NCBI GenBank assembly: GCA_963920635.1
Contig: OY987298.1
Coordinates: 19,625,647-19,689,646, forward strand
Direction: 5' to 3'
Length of the DNA: 64,000 bases
From: Pseudeuparius sepicola
Taxonomy: Eukaryota; Arthropoda; Insecta; Coleoptera; Anthribidae
The position numbers and the translations under genes were made by a program. The notes beneath the pieces are model-generated. The model was not told the origin of the DNA. It saw only the letters and a program-made list of their open reading frames with translations, and made no database searches. Positions 38,801-53,800 of this stretch are shown in pieces; position 1 is the stretch's first letter; each line of letters begins with the position of its first letter.

Positions 38801-41800
38801 AAAGTATTTTTGAATAATAAAAATATTTAATATTGTTTTTAACAATACGGTATTTTTATTTTTTGGGTGATACTACCAGAGAACAGACAAAGAAATGAAT
38901 CTAACAGGTATGTAGAAATGTTAAATTGATAGCCTACTTGATTGTCGGTTGTATTTTGTATTGTCACGGCCATGATACAACAGAAGAGAGATATGAGTTC
39001 CCGCCCACTTATGACATGCAAAGTATTACAGTATGTCCACTGATTGACTTTACAAAGGGACAAATGGACCAAAGAGTAATTAACAGTAATTTTACAACGC
39101 AAACTTCCGCAAATTGGCTGAAAATGCAGAGAACACACTACAATGACACTCAGACGTTTCTGACGTTTCGGTTGTTTATAACCAGATGATACAACTTGTA
39201 CCATTGTTTATAACATTGATAGTAAATTGTCCTTTCAGGACCACGTTGAACATTTGCGGCATAAGCTGGCCAAGGGTTGTTTTATGTTGAGAGTTATTTC
39301 GAGTGAGCTCAGTAGAGCTATAGCGAGGAACGCTTACTTTGCCCTCATTGAATCTCACTTGAGGTATGGGATTTGTTTCTGGGGAAACTGTGGACAGACA
39401 CTGCTCAAATCTGTCTTTGTCCTTCAGAAGCGAGCACTGCGATTCATCACTGGATCTGGTTTGCGTGACTCATGTCGTCCTGTTTTTAGAGCCCACAAAG
39501 TATTGACCCTCACATCGATATTTATTCTGGAGACTCTCTGCTTAATGCTTAAAAAACATCGTAATAATATTCTTAATTCATCTAGGAACTCTGGCTGCAG
39601 CATGAGGCAGGTTCTAAGGATAGATCTTCCTATACCTTATACTACATGTGTAAAAAAATCACTGCTCTACACTTCCAGAAAGATGTTCAACCACCTGCCT
39701 TTGCATATAAGAAATATTGATTCAATTACAATGTTTAGAAGCACGGTTAAGCTTCTTCTCTTGGAAAAAGCATATTATGTACTCGATGAATACTTTCAGG
39801 ATAGTTTAGTCTAAGTTCTGACTAGAGACTGTAATATGACTTCTGTTCAGCATGATGACGGTTTTTGTTAATTTGTATGTATTGTGAAAACTTTGTCCAT
39901 AAGATTTTATCTTTGACAATAAAGTTCATTTTATTATTATTATTATTAACCGCGTGACGCGCCAATATGGTGTCCAACCTGCGCAATATCATATCTCTCT
40001 TTTGTTGTATCATGGTCACGGCTAACATTTCATAAATCTGATTCTAATGTTTTGCCTACGAGGATCGAACATCAGACACTGACACAAGAGATCATTTTAT
40101 TCATTTTATTTAGTTAGATCAGTGATTATAGTATTGTAGGTATAAGATTCCTTACCAACAGGCATGACTGACAAATAATTCTCGATGCGAGGTGTCGCTA
40201 GCATTTGCCCCCTATTACGAGGATTGGGAATTAAATCGAGGCGCATATGAAAACTGTACAAAACCACTTTATATAAGTGCTCCATTGACGAGTACGCAGC
40301 TTTCACCTGTTAGATGGCTGTGGAAAAAGACATTCGGCTGAGGCTGAGAGCTTAGCATTAATTAATCTTGTCTTTGCGGTTCTGTAATGAATCGTCGGGA
40401 TCGCATTGTGACCTCCGCACAGATATAATGATTTCTGATTTCCGGAATAGGAATGTAAGCAGCGCTGTTGGAGATAAATAGGTCAAAATATCGTTCAATT
40501 CAGAATTAAAAAAGGAATCCTCTAATGGTTAAAAAAATGTGTAAGTTGTAAAATACAGAAAAACACTTTCATTTCCGTGAAAGCCGGAAGTTATTTTAAA
40601 AAACTGAATATTCAGGAATACTACTTAAAAAGTTCTCTAATGGTCATGTAGGTAAAAAATTATCTTTATTTTTTAACAAAAAAAAAAAAGATTTTTAGCG
40701 ATAACTTTTTTATCAGCCCCCGTATACAAAATCCGAGTACACCCTCTAATTATTGCCCTTAATTTTTACTACAAATTCGTTTTTTGAATGGCGATTTTAT
40801 GTTAACAAAATGGCAGAGGACAAAAAAGACACCCAAATATGAGCACGTGGACAAAAGGGCGCGGGACATAACCACCCACTACAAAACAGCGTGTGGTCAA
40901 AAGAGCAGAGTAAGAAAACAGAGTTAACCCAATGTTGTTTATTGTAGCTGAAACGTTGATAAATTATTTTTTCTCGAAAAACATAGAAAAATAAAAAAAA
41001 CGGGGTTTCAAAGAAGCGCACGGTAAAAGAGTGCCCATGACAAAAGTGTAAAGAACAATATGGCACTTATAGAAAAGGCGTGGAAGAAAACTAAGTAAAA
41101 CATGTAGGATTATTAATTCAACCCAATGTTGTTTATTGTAGCTGAAACGTTTATAAATTATTTTTCCTCATAAAACATAGAAAAATAAAAAAAACGGGGT
41201 TTGTATTTAACAAAGCTAAATATGAAATATTCAAGTTAAATGATAGACTTTAAGAAGTATTTAACTTCTCTAAACTAATATTCTTCCACTGTTGTTGATT
41301 TTCTTGTAGTGGCATCTTCGATTTTCCGAATCTATAGCTGGATATAAAATTTTCAGTATGACTTGGCTCTTTTTCAAACAATCAATCAGTTTTGACATAG
41401 ACAAGTGGTGGCAATCCATGCTTTTTTAAATCTATTGCACCAAGTCTTTAGTGAATTATTTGTCCACGGAAGAGAATCACGTAGACGGTCGTGCATGTTC
41501 CACAATGCGATTGAGAATAGGCGCAAAAAACATCCCACTATTGTGCTCATGGGGAATGGGTTTTTTACAGAGGTAATAGCTGCCGCCTCCAAATATGTTG
41601 GGATGCTCTCGACGGTTCCATTTCCAACAATTTGATTAACATCTTTTCATGGCAATCCGCCATTTGTTTCACAGCAGACAGTACATAACGGAAGAGCTCT
41701 CAAATATATGACAGCATGAATTGTATAAGGTTGTAGGATGAACTTGGGGCCACTTTGAAAGTCCCATCGAGGCACCAATGTCGAAATTCTGCCAACAGTC

Positions 41801-44800
41801 GCAAATTTTGAAGTGTGCCAAATACCAAGATATGGTTTTGGTCGTCTCTTCCAGAATCCCAAAGTAGGAACTTTTCGGCTCTCAATGTCTTTTTCCAGGG
41901 GTCTGGTATTTCTAATTCTTCGAGCTTTTCAACAGAGTTTGGACGTAGACTTGCTAGCTCTAGCTCGGCGGATAAGCTTATGAGATGCTTCGTAAGATGG
42001 TAAATGTACTGTAGCTTCTTCAGACATTTCTCCAATACTAGAGCGGATAATATTTCTTGGTCTTTCATGGCTCGTTCCCGCAAGCTTCTTCATGCTTTCT
42101 TTGGCTAAATAGGCTTCGATTTGCGGCTCGACGGGTGTGTGATTATGTGTGGTAGTCGGTTTCTTTTCCATGGGGTATACAAGCAGGCTACCTTTGCACA
42201 ATATTTTGGCACATCTCCAAGAAGTTGATGTTTCCGTTTTCCTGTCGATCCGTTATCTGTAGCCATCATATATTACCATGGTTTTGCCCTTTTGTGATAC
42301 TGTTTGCATATTCTTTTATGTTTGACGAGACCAAGGCATTTATAAACGTTTCACCTACAATAAACAACAATTTAGTACAACAACAATAAACAACATATTT
42401 AGTAACGTAATATGTTGTTTGCGCGCTATTTCTTATTGCGCCCTTCTGGGTATGCGCTGTTTTGACCCATGCTCCTTTGTCTCATGTTGTTTTATCACAC
42501 GCTTTTGTTGGGCGGTCTTTTGGATGTATGCTCTTTTCTATTGCGCTAATTTGGCAACGCGCTATTTTCTTTTTTGTTTTTTATCCCGCATGTTTTTGTC
42601 TTGCACGCTTTTGAACCAGAGCCGCTTTCTATACCTATTAAATAATTCAGTTTTCCACCTACCTTAAATTAAAAATATTTCTTCAAAACCCAATTAACAT
42701 TTTTGCTTTATTTTATCATTTTCAGTATGTCTGCGTTGCTTTGTGTTTATAAATGAATGATCTAAAATACTGCGGTACAGACCTGCATTATCGCTTCAGT
42801 AAATAAGGTACTTGACAAAATTTAACAAACTTGATAAAACAATTCCTGGACACTTGCCTAAGACCCTACGATTATTTAAAAAATATATATTTACGTAATT
42901 AGCAAGTTATTACACTTTCTTTGAAATTTGGCGGGAAAGCACTTATGACGTCACAAGTGTTTTATAACGGCAATTTGGCAACATAGCGATACCACTGAAG
43001 TGTTCTGAGACATAACCTTATTCGGCAGTGAAAGTTGCAAGGAAAGTTGAAATTTCAAAATTCTAACCTCAAACTCCCAGACTTATGATGCCCCGTGAAA
43101 CCACTTTTAGCGTTGATTGATTCCTTCCTCCATCGACGATTTTAGTCAAGAAGGGATTTTTTCGTAAATACTCATTTAATCGTTTTTCTGTAAATTTTTT
43201 TGGCTAGGTTGGGCCTAAAGTGCGGAATTCGGGCTCAGTACTTCTAAGCACTATGGCGTCTTCATAAACGCGCCTTCAAGATGGTCCCTAGGCCGAGGTT
43301 CTCTCTTTATTAATCACTCATAATACTGTATTCTTACTACAACCTATGGATTTCGGCAGACGCTAACAGCATCCAATTTCGGCAAATTACGGATTGTCCT
43401 TTCAGAGTCCATGTCCATGATACCTTACCTTACACATCTAACAACACGATAACTAGGTCCGCAAACAATATATAATAGTAGATATCAATAACAAACTATA
43501 ATAAATGGCACAGATATTATCTACTAATATTTTGATTTAGCGAGATACGGAATGACAGTTGGCATCACGGGATGTCATCTGCCGATCAGAAAACCATACG
43601 TGTTAGATGACATGTGGTTACATGAATATGGTTAGATGCCTAGGTGGGCGGGTAACGTTGCCAAATACCCGAATATTTCCCCCATTATTGGTACCTGAAT
43701 ATTTATAGTATGTTCCGTATTCAGATATTTTAACTAAAGTGTTACGTGGCAGAGATGAAGGATATAGTTTCCAGCGTGTGCAGCATATACAGACACCATT
43801 TTGATATAGAGAAGTCAACATATTCGTAATAAAAAGTCTTTATGTGACAAAATTTTTGTGTGCAATTGCGTTAGTTAACGCTCAAAGGTTTCAATACATT
43901 AAGTAACAGATATTCATAGGCAAGCTGGAGATACTTGAATAGAAAACTGCAATTTGCCTTTGTTCCACGAATGATTGTAAACGGGCACCGGCAACATTAC
44001 AGTTCCGTTTCTCCTGAGAGGCACAGAGTTGCTACGTTTGGCGTTCTGGACAATAGAACGACGAAACTGTAGATCTCAGCCTGAACAAAATTGTGCAACT
44101 TTGTCTTTAATTATCATAAAAAATAAGGGTTAAAAGCCGTTGTTTCATTTATTATGTGTTATGTTGGTGCATCTACTGTAAACAGAGTACAATTTTAGAG
44201 CAATTAAAAATATTGTCAAGTACCCTATTCTAAATCGTCCCTGTCTTCTACTCTCCTCCTTGATGGTTCTCTGATACAAATTTAAAAAAATGTTATGATG
44301 GTTAACATACCATCCTGTTTTGGTAACACAGGGGAACGCCTTATGACGTTTTCCAGTGAACTGTGTCTGAGTGCTTTTGACATATATCCAAAACGTTTTA
44401 AGTTATCTCAACTTTTTCATTGCCTGTCGGTTTTTCATAATTATTCTATAAAGTTTAAAACAAACTACTACATAGTTGTTGAATTGAACCCATTTTCGCG
44501 ACAACCAATAAGCGTGGGGTAATGATAAGTAAGTTAAAAACATATTTTGCAAAAAAATACTGTTCAGGGAGGAACATTTTTATTTCCCACAGAGTTGTGA
44601 AGAGCCACCTGCCACTGCAGGAAAATCACAAAATAATGGGGGAGAGCGTACAAAAGTCTCTCACAGCTTACGCTCTGTCCACTCACCTGCAGAACGTGAA
44701 TAGCACCGTCTACCCAGGGCCGGGATCTTCTTAAGTACCACACCGCTCCAACGCAATGTGGCAAACACTTTTGATTTTACTAATATTCACAATATCCAAC

Positions 44801-47800
44801 CATTATGTGTCAAAAAGTGTTGTACACGCAGAGGCTTGATAGCTACTACTGCTTTTTTTAGTGAACGTGAACTGTCCAACCGTGAGAGGGGGAAAGCAAA
44901 ATAATTTCTACTAAATTCAAATAGCTTTTAGAGCATTGCTGAACAAATACCCCAATACATCTGTACATTTTATTAGCGGATAGATTACCTTTGGTTAAAA
45001 AAGCATGCAAGCAAAAAAGGAAGACATAAAAAAAAGTACAGCTCGAAAACAAGTGACACTTACCAAATACAAATCCCTTAGCGCCTTCCCGATCCTCTCA
45101 AATTTCTCATCTCCCGACTCGATCATCACTCCAAATATCAGCGTCGGCAATACCCCGGTAAACAACCCCAATATTATAAATAGGGCGTATGCGGCCGAAG
45201 CCGACTTCTTCCTGCTGAAGAAGTAGGTAAACGGCAGCCCGCTCCACCCGTACAACGCCACTATCATGAAAATCCCCCCGATTTCGTGGGTGGTCTGCAA
45301 CGGCGGCCACAGGAACATCGTCATCACCAAAATCGCCACCATCATCACGAAATAAATGACGTAGTCCGATGCGAAATTCAGCAGCCAATAGCACGACGGC
45401 CTCACCCCCGCCATAAACTGTAACTGGGTGAAGTTGGTCGATAGCTCGGTGTGCGGGAACAGTATGAAACTGCTGAGGATGAAGAGCGCCCCGATCGGCA
45501 CGATCAGCAGCCACAGCAGCATGACCTTCATCTCGGATATCTGGTTCGGCATGGGGGCGTCCCGAATGTCGCCTAGCGGCCAGTTTGTGACCGATATCGA
45601 GTAGGCGTCGCCGAGTAAAGTTTTTGCGAGGGTGTTCGTGACGAGGTTCAGCGAGATGGGGGCGGAATGCAGGGCGATGTTATTGTAAAGGAAACGTAAT
45701 TCCGTCTTGTCGAAGTCGGAGATAAACTCGGCCGCTGCTACCATGTGCAGCTTGTAGAAGGCAATGTTCTCGATGCCTTGCCTGACTATGGCTGTTGAAT
45801 AGAAAAAAGGGGCAATTTAGAAGAGGCAAAGCAGATGTAGCGGGGATGCCCGTTATTGAGGAGCAAACCGCTGAAGAAATCTTATGGGATTTCCAAGAAA
45901 TCTTAGGACCTTACAAAATCTCATGAAATTCCTAAGAAATGTTATGAAATCACCAAGAAGTTCCATGAAATCAGAAATCTAGTGTACAGAGTGTTCCCGT
46001 ATATTTTGACCCACCCCTAGAGCCTCTATTTTTCGAGTTAGAAAAAATTACTTAAATGAAAGTTGTAGGGTCCCAAGGTGTATACGCGACTGAATTTAAG
46101 ATGCCAACGCCCCGACGGGCACTATGCGAACTAACTATATGGGCCATTGTCACCTCTAGCTTTGGGCACACTTTGGGTTTACACTGCGTTGTTCTTTGTT
46201 CTTGTTCATTGTTCTTGCCGTCTTCTATATAATTTTGTGGTCGTCTTCATAAAGTTATTTGGTTATTAGGTAAAAGTTCCCCCCGACAAACGACGCGTGC
46301 AGATTGTGAGGCAAAAACAGCAGCCGGGCCAGGCGTAAACACCGCACAAATCTTTCCAAATTTCGGATTTTCCGCGGGTTTCCGCGAAGTTTCGATGTTG
46401 CAAAAGGTGCAAAATAGTGTGGTGATCAGTTTGAGCTGCATATAGTAAAAATTCATCCGGATTATAACCACAAATATCGCCATGAAAAGTGAGGTGTCAA
46501 AGAAAATTTGAAAATTCATTTTCTCGGAAACTACGCCCGAGCACCAAAAACTAAGGTCAGATTCGTGTTCAGGGACCCCGAAAATAGGAGCCAAAATTTC
46601 AAAAAAATCGGGGCAGACATACACCACGGGAAACTGTACTTACCGGTTATTATAAAGTATTGTTTATGGTTTATGTAATTGCAAAGGCAACAGGCAACTA
46701 AAAATGAACTAAAAGCAGAATTCGAAATAGAGAACTTTGTTGGTTAAATTAAATTGATTCGAAACTTGTTCCATCTCGAAAATGTTTTCAGGAACAAAAA
46801 ATGTATAGGTTAGGACCTCGGCGATCGAATCAAGACGGTTTTTCGTTCGAATCTCGTACTAAAACTTCGTAATTACACTGCATAACACTTTAGCATGTTC
46901 AAATTCCACTTCTGATAACTGTGGGAGGCCTTTTGGGCGTGGTAATCATAATAAAAATCACATTTTACTTGCTTTATTTCATTTTCTAACAACTCTTCTT
47001 TAACTCTTCTCTCTTTTTTGGCACAAGCGTGGCGGGAATATTTAAACATTTGAATTCAACTGTTGTTATTTACCACATTATTATAATAGTCAACTGTAGT
47101 AAATAAAGCTTTTTTGACTGATTTTGAACAAAACAGAAAACATAATATACGGATCAACAAAATGACATGGCCCACAGACTTAGTTTAGCAGTGAGCCCTA
47201 CAGGGGGCGTATTTCTTATATTCAATCGCGTAACGTTGATTAAATATAAAGATCGTATTTATCTGCAATTTGGAATATCATGCGAATGCTAAGAGCAAAC
47301 ATATAACATATTTATATTGTTGGAATCGGAAAAATGCGTGTAATTCAAAAATCGACAAATATTTCATAAATTTGCGACGCTCATTTGTTTTATCTAGTAA
47401 CAGAACCTAGCGGTTCAGAAAAAACCCTACAACTTTCATTTAAGTAATTTTTTTCTAACTCGAAAAATATAGGCTCTAGGGGTGGGTCAAAATATACGGG
47501 AACACCCTGTACAAATTTTTAACAGCAGTTTACTCCCTGGCCCGCTCTTTTTTTATCTCCCCCCTAGGAATGACACTTGATAATTTAGGGGAAGACAACT
47601 TGCAAATGAATCCAACGTCTATTTCAGTGAAAAAATTAAACTTGCCTTTTTCTACATCACTGACTTCATTCGTATCCCCTTTTTCCTTCGATACCACTTC
47701 TATATACTTAGCTGCCAATTTCGTAGTTAAATCAATATTAGTGGTAGCATTAAAGTACACCTTAGTATCGCCATATGTACTCAACTTCAATTTAATTTCC

Positions 47801-50800
47801 GATCCGTTAGACTTGTACGAACTGTCTGCGCTGGCACTCAAGAGTACTGCGACGATAAACAACAACAGACAAATTATAAACTACAAAGGAGAGAAGTAGA
47901 ATTTTAAGTCCGTGATTGGCATTTTTCCTGCGCAACTTACGGGTATGACATAAGTGCTGGCCTTGCTTTTTAGGAATGAACATCTTTTGTTTAGAAGGGC
48001 CATTGCTTTTCGTGATATTTGTGTTGATTTTGAAACGGGTGTGTCAAATTCTGTAGAAAAAAAAACTAAATTAAAGATAGAAGCTATATTGTTAAATAAA
48101 ACTACATATGACAGCTAACTTTTAAGGTAATTTTACTAAATATGCAGCTGGTCCACAAAATAAATATATTCAAAATTTGGTCTGGATACAGTCAAGGTTA
48201 GGTTAATTTGAATTGACAATATCCACACATAGAAAAATTTCAATTATCGTGAATTCGCAAAATTTGAAATCTCGAGGGCGGGAAAATTTACTTTGGTTCA
48301 AGTTTTGGTGAATTTCGCAAATATAAGGCACGAAATTGATGTTGATGAAATCTCCTATTTCCCTCCGATTATTTTCAAGGTTGTTATGGCTGTTTGTTTA
48401 TATGGCAGTCCATCGAACTGTCATATCAGCTGACAACGGCAGCCGGAGGACAAATATTTACATTGGTTGAAATGCTAAACGTTTAAATTTCATTAAATTA
48501 CTGTTTAAAATGCCTCGTTTTTGTTGTGTTGTTAATTGAGGGAGTGGACGAAGTCAAAATAACGTTAGTTTTACGCGACGTGTTTTGAGCCTTAAACATA
48601 AGAAACGCTGACGCGAATTTTTTTCTATAGGAAAGCATAAATGGATAATTATTACTATAAAAAGTGCAAATTTTATAACAAAAAGCAAATTAAAGTTTGA
48701 AGGCTTTTTGTTGCTTCGTATATAGGGCCGGTTTTAGAGGACATGGGGCCTTAAGCACATTTTTTTTTCACAAAACATTCACGTTAACAGCTGTAGGTAT
48801 AGTATTTCTAAAGTCACTTGAAACAGCATAAAAAACTCTAATTGGCGTCACAAAAAAGGATAAAGGACATAAGCGTCACGCAGTTTTCAAAAATATACAT
48901 ATTCTACAAGCAACATAATATTTCACTTTTAAGGTTTTTTAAGGTTATCCTCAAACACAACGTAAAGGTTAATGCACCATATAATATTGTCAAAAGGTCT
49001 CCAAAAAGCCATATCGATTACAACTATTTACACAAGTATATCCTAAAATCTGTGAAATTATCGCACGCCTATCCACCGCATTTCGCTGTAAAAGTGGCCA
49101 GCCGTCGAACAGTGTAGCCCATGCAAGTATTGGTGACATATTATATTAGGCGAGCATCGAGCATGCAGTCACTTGTTTTTACTACAATATCTATCGTCTT
49201 TGTCTCCTTCATCTCCTTTTACTTCTAATACCAGGTGCGGTTTAATATGGTTAAAAAAGTGTTTTGTCTCGTATTTTATTGCCGGAAGCGCCTGTTCTCG
49301 AGCTACCCTGGTAAAATATAAAAAAACTCATTTGGAACACAGTGATATACGAGCACGATCTATTTCATAGCATTTACCTCGCTCTGCTACTGGTAAAAAT
49401 ACCAGACTTATCAGCAAAAATCACCCGTATAAAATTCAAAAGTTTTTAAGCTGTTCCAAGTGACTTTAGAAATACTATACTGACCTATTGTAATTGAGCT
49501 GTATGTAAATATTTGTGTCCATTCACGATAATTATTATTAATATACTGGCTAAGTTTGCAAACCCCTAAGGAGCAAACCCCCGATGAATCAGCAACAGGT
49601 TCAACCGAGAGTTCAACAAATTAGGTACTGCCTCTTTTTAAAAGTCTTACCGCAGGATTATAGAAAATCTCCTTTTAGAAAGTGGTTGGAGCTATCTTTT
49701 TTGACATCCACGTAAATTTTTTACATTAATTTCAACCGCTAACCACAATTTTTGATGCCATCACGTAGAAACCGCAAACCTAAGTACCTACCCACAAAAA
49801 AATAAAATATGGAATATTTTAAGAAAAACAAGATTTCGACAATCTTATCATCCTGAAATGGCCCTATTACACGCCTCTTGATTTACCACTACTATTGATC
49901 AGATTTTAAAATAGCGGGAAAACCTACCAACGACATTCCGAGTTACGAATTTAAAAAATTAGGTTGGCAATATGTTCATGTAATATGACTTTCACTTGAT
50001 TTGCTAAGAAATTAGATGCGCAGTACATCAAAGGTCAAAGCACGTTCTCCCTCCCTCTGCTTATTTCTCATCCTTTGAGCTCAATTCTATAGGGCGACCC
50101 GGACGCCAAAAGGGGTTCGGATCGAAAAGGGCCTGGTCGGTAATGGGCCTTAAGTGGCTGCTTACTTCGTTTAATGCATAAATTATTGTAAGCACTAAAT
50201 AGGTAACAATGTCTATATTTGATACTGGAGACAAATTTGCAGCTTTTAACTGAATATTGTGTCTCTCAGTGCGAAACATTTTAGCGTTGTATTCCTGGTA
50301 GATTTTGTTTATTGATCAATTTCCTGGGCTACTAAATTTTAGAAACGACACTGATATCCACTTTAATCTTATTAACGATTACAAAAAAATTAACATTTAT
50401 TATAAACATTAATTTTTGTTTACGATTCTTACAACAAAACCATGTAATATTTATACCCTTATTTTTGTCAAACACTGTATAACGTTTTAACTGTCCCTTG
50501 AAAACTTTTGGTTGCACTTATATATTATATAAAAAATCGCCAACCTTCTTTTTATGTAGCAAATTCGGAAAGACCATCTCATTCCTTTAGTTTATTACTG
50601 GTCGACAAAAATTGTGAAGAAAATCAATCTCACATATTATTTATAAAATAAAAAGAACATTTATGATGTTTTTAAAATGTTACACGTAACAAACAGATGT
50701 TGCTGGCTGATTTTGTAAGTATTCTTTGGAAGAAAATCCTGAATATTTCTTAAAGCAATTCTTAAAAAAATTAACTTTTCACTATTAAACAGGATTCACA

Positions 50801-53800
50801 TTATATAACATGCCCCTTTTTTTCTGATTTTTATTATATAAAGATTTTAACAACTAAAAAAATATGTTTGAAATACTTTTTAAACGTTAATTTTTATAGC
50901 GTAAAAGACTAAAAAATATGTGTTGTATTCTTTTTAGAAATTGTAAATGTTCGTAATTTTAATAAATATTGTATAACCTGAAGATGGCTATTATCAGCCG
51001 AAACGTACGTAGAAGAAATTAAATAAAATGGTTCCAAATGTTTGATATGGTAGTAACCCAGGAAATTGATCAATAAACATTTTAGCGTTGACTGACATAT
51101 TAATAAGACTTCTCACGGCTATAGCTTCATATTCTGATAAGTAGATGACGCCTATGATCAACAATGTATTTTGCATTGTATTTTGTCTCCAGGAAGCGCA
51201 TGGTGAGCCAGAGAACTGTCAAACATGACAGCCGTGACCAGTCTTTATTAATATGTCAGTTAACGATTTTAGTTTATTACACAACAGAAACACACGAACA
51301 TAAACCAAAACTACAAATTTTACGAATAAATGTTCTAAAATAAATCAAAATTATGCAAAATTAACACAAATGCTTTACCAACCAAGCTTCATTTGACCTT
51401 TAGGCGCCATTTTGGATTCGGTCAGCTGTTTTGTTGGACTGCCCTATGTTTCATGTTATGGATATATTTAGTACATTCAAAATTAAACACATTTCCTAAA
51501 AAATAAATCGTGAGTATATGAAATAAGTGCAGCTTTTGCGATTTTATTGGGCGAATATCGCTACCACAATTCGCGATTCGAGACTGTATAAACTTAGCTT
51601 ACTTATCTGCATGTTTATTTCAAATGACGTCAAAGTTAGCTGTCAGTCGCAAAAAAAAATAGGTTAAACAGTGTATCCCCCAATTATTGTTCGGGAGGGG
51701 AAAACTCTTTTTATTTTTAAATTTTCGAGGAAAAGTTATACGTATGAAAAGCAAATGGTTTTTTTTAAATATACTGTGGTCACAAATTTAAAAATACTGC
51801 CCTTATTTTTCAATTTAATGGAGGAGTTATTATAGAAAAAAATGTTTACTAACCAATACCACATGACACTAACATAAGATATGAAATTCAGTTGCCAGAT
51901 AAGAAAGTTGAATATTTCGATATTTTTTAACTTTTTGTTTTATAACTGAACAAAGCAGAAAAAATATATGAAAGAACTATATGAAAGAACTTTACTAGCT
52001 AGTATTCAAATCTCACCTGCCAACATTTGCATAGACCTTAATTCTTCTTTCGAATAAAAAATAAATACATTCTTGAACCTTTACGTTAGTGTCAGTTAGC
52101 GAATATTTTTTAAGTTTTTCTATGGAACCAAAGAAAATAGTACTACGCACTATTTTCTTTGATGGAACTGAAAATGAGTTAGTTTACTCTTGAGACATTT
52201 TCAAATTTTCTAATTTTCTGACCATTCTGTTCATTTAATATGACATTTTCTTTTCGAAATCGAATTCTTATTACAGGCGCAACTTTGTTGATGGGAGGAA
52301 AATTTCAAGGTCAAACTCTTTAAACGAATGAAGAATATTCGAAGTGACCTAATATGAGCAAAAAAATATACTTAAGTCAACTGATGGAAATTTTTTTCTT
52401 TGCGAACTGTGGGCCCACAAACATTTGTGCAGTAACCGAGAAGTACCTATACATACTCTTTTTTTCTTTTATACAAAAGAGTTAACAAAGTTATAGTTCA
52501 TTATTGATTTTTAACTCACAACAATAATAATTATCAATAACACACATCACTCATTAGCCTCAGCGCTAAGTTAAAATATAATTCCCTATTAAAAATTTGG
52601 GACACCCTATACATTATCATGTCCTTTCAAAGGGCCATGTTATATCTAACTTTTTCATTGAACTCGTTTTTCTGACCAGAGATGTAGATATACCTATACA
52701 AATTTGTTTCAGTATGGGTACATAAGATTAAGATTATGGTTTTTTAAACCGAGTATTCAAGGAAGTATAGGTGTTTGCTTTCTAAAATGCGCTGCAAGTT
52801 AAATTTTTTAGAAACGTTAAGAGCAATTAGTTTAAATGAGGCATAGGAAATTACAAAATGAAACATCATGATGTATTTTTTCCCAAATTCCCTCTATCTA
52901 CGCCCTTAGAAACAGTTAAATATAAAAGTTTCGCCCCCTCAGAATACTAATTGGGGACACACTGTAGACAAATCATTCATTATTATCCTGAAAATGAAAA
53001 AGAGGAAAATTGAAAATTCTGGTCCACTTTATACAATATTATTAAAAAAATCATTTCCAGAAACTACACCTTATTAGTCTTGAGATATTTGACAGTGAAC
53101 TAACTATAAGCTGTACTCAACTCGAAGGTATCACAGATAGACTGTAACTTCGCCATTTTGTTATAATAGGGTACTTAACCATTGTTTAAAAGTAGCTTGA
53201 AACTATAGTTTTTTTATCAGATGAGTACCAATATCTCTGTAATTTTTTTTCACTTTTGTTTAAAGATTTTGGGGTCTTATTGTTAGCCCAATTTAAATAC
53301 ACCTCTGACATCACTGATTTGGAAATAGAGGAGTGTGACATATGATGAGACATATTGTACGACAAAGATGACAGTTATATAACCTAGAAGTTTGAAGTAA
53401 ACAAATTTAACAGAGAATTCAACGCCTGCCAATATGCACCGATGAAATGGCGATTTTTGGTGGTAAACACCACTAGTGGTACCACTAGGTATTTACCCAC
53501 TAAAATCCTACTCTCTTAGTTACGCCATTGAGTGGCACATAGCGAGTCCGGAATCTCAACAAAAATAGATCCCGGTCAATTGCTTTAGAACGACTTGATG
53601 CGGTTTCTCCTCGAGTAGGTGGTCCTAATGCAATTGACTGGGACGCAGAAATCTGGGTCGAAATCTCCGCATTAGATGCCTTTCCTTCTCTCAACGGTTG
53701 TGCCTAGTTACGCATAAATAACGGAAAACTTAAAACGACAACATCATTAAGGCAAGTTCCGCGTTGCTGCATATAATTTATTAACGGTTTTGAGGTGCTT

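Noticed and set aside
40040..40080. Second B-box-like phrase (gttcgatcctcgt, minus strand)
   Set aside because: Isolated; no cloverleaf and no A box at the right distance.
44522..44764. Overlapping open frames in a GC-richer patch
   Set aside because: Neither strand gives a recognisable protein or a phase-compatible ABCA exon.
45005..45514. Open frames on both strands within the GC-rich block
   Set aside because: Shadows of ABCA exon e; their composition reflects the GC bias of that exon.
47528..47576. Alternative donor GA|gtaaac for ABCA exon d
   Set aside because: It would leave two codon bases and shift the frame of exon e, which is well conserved.
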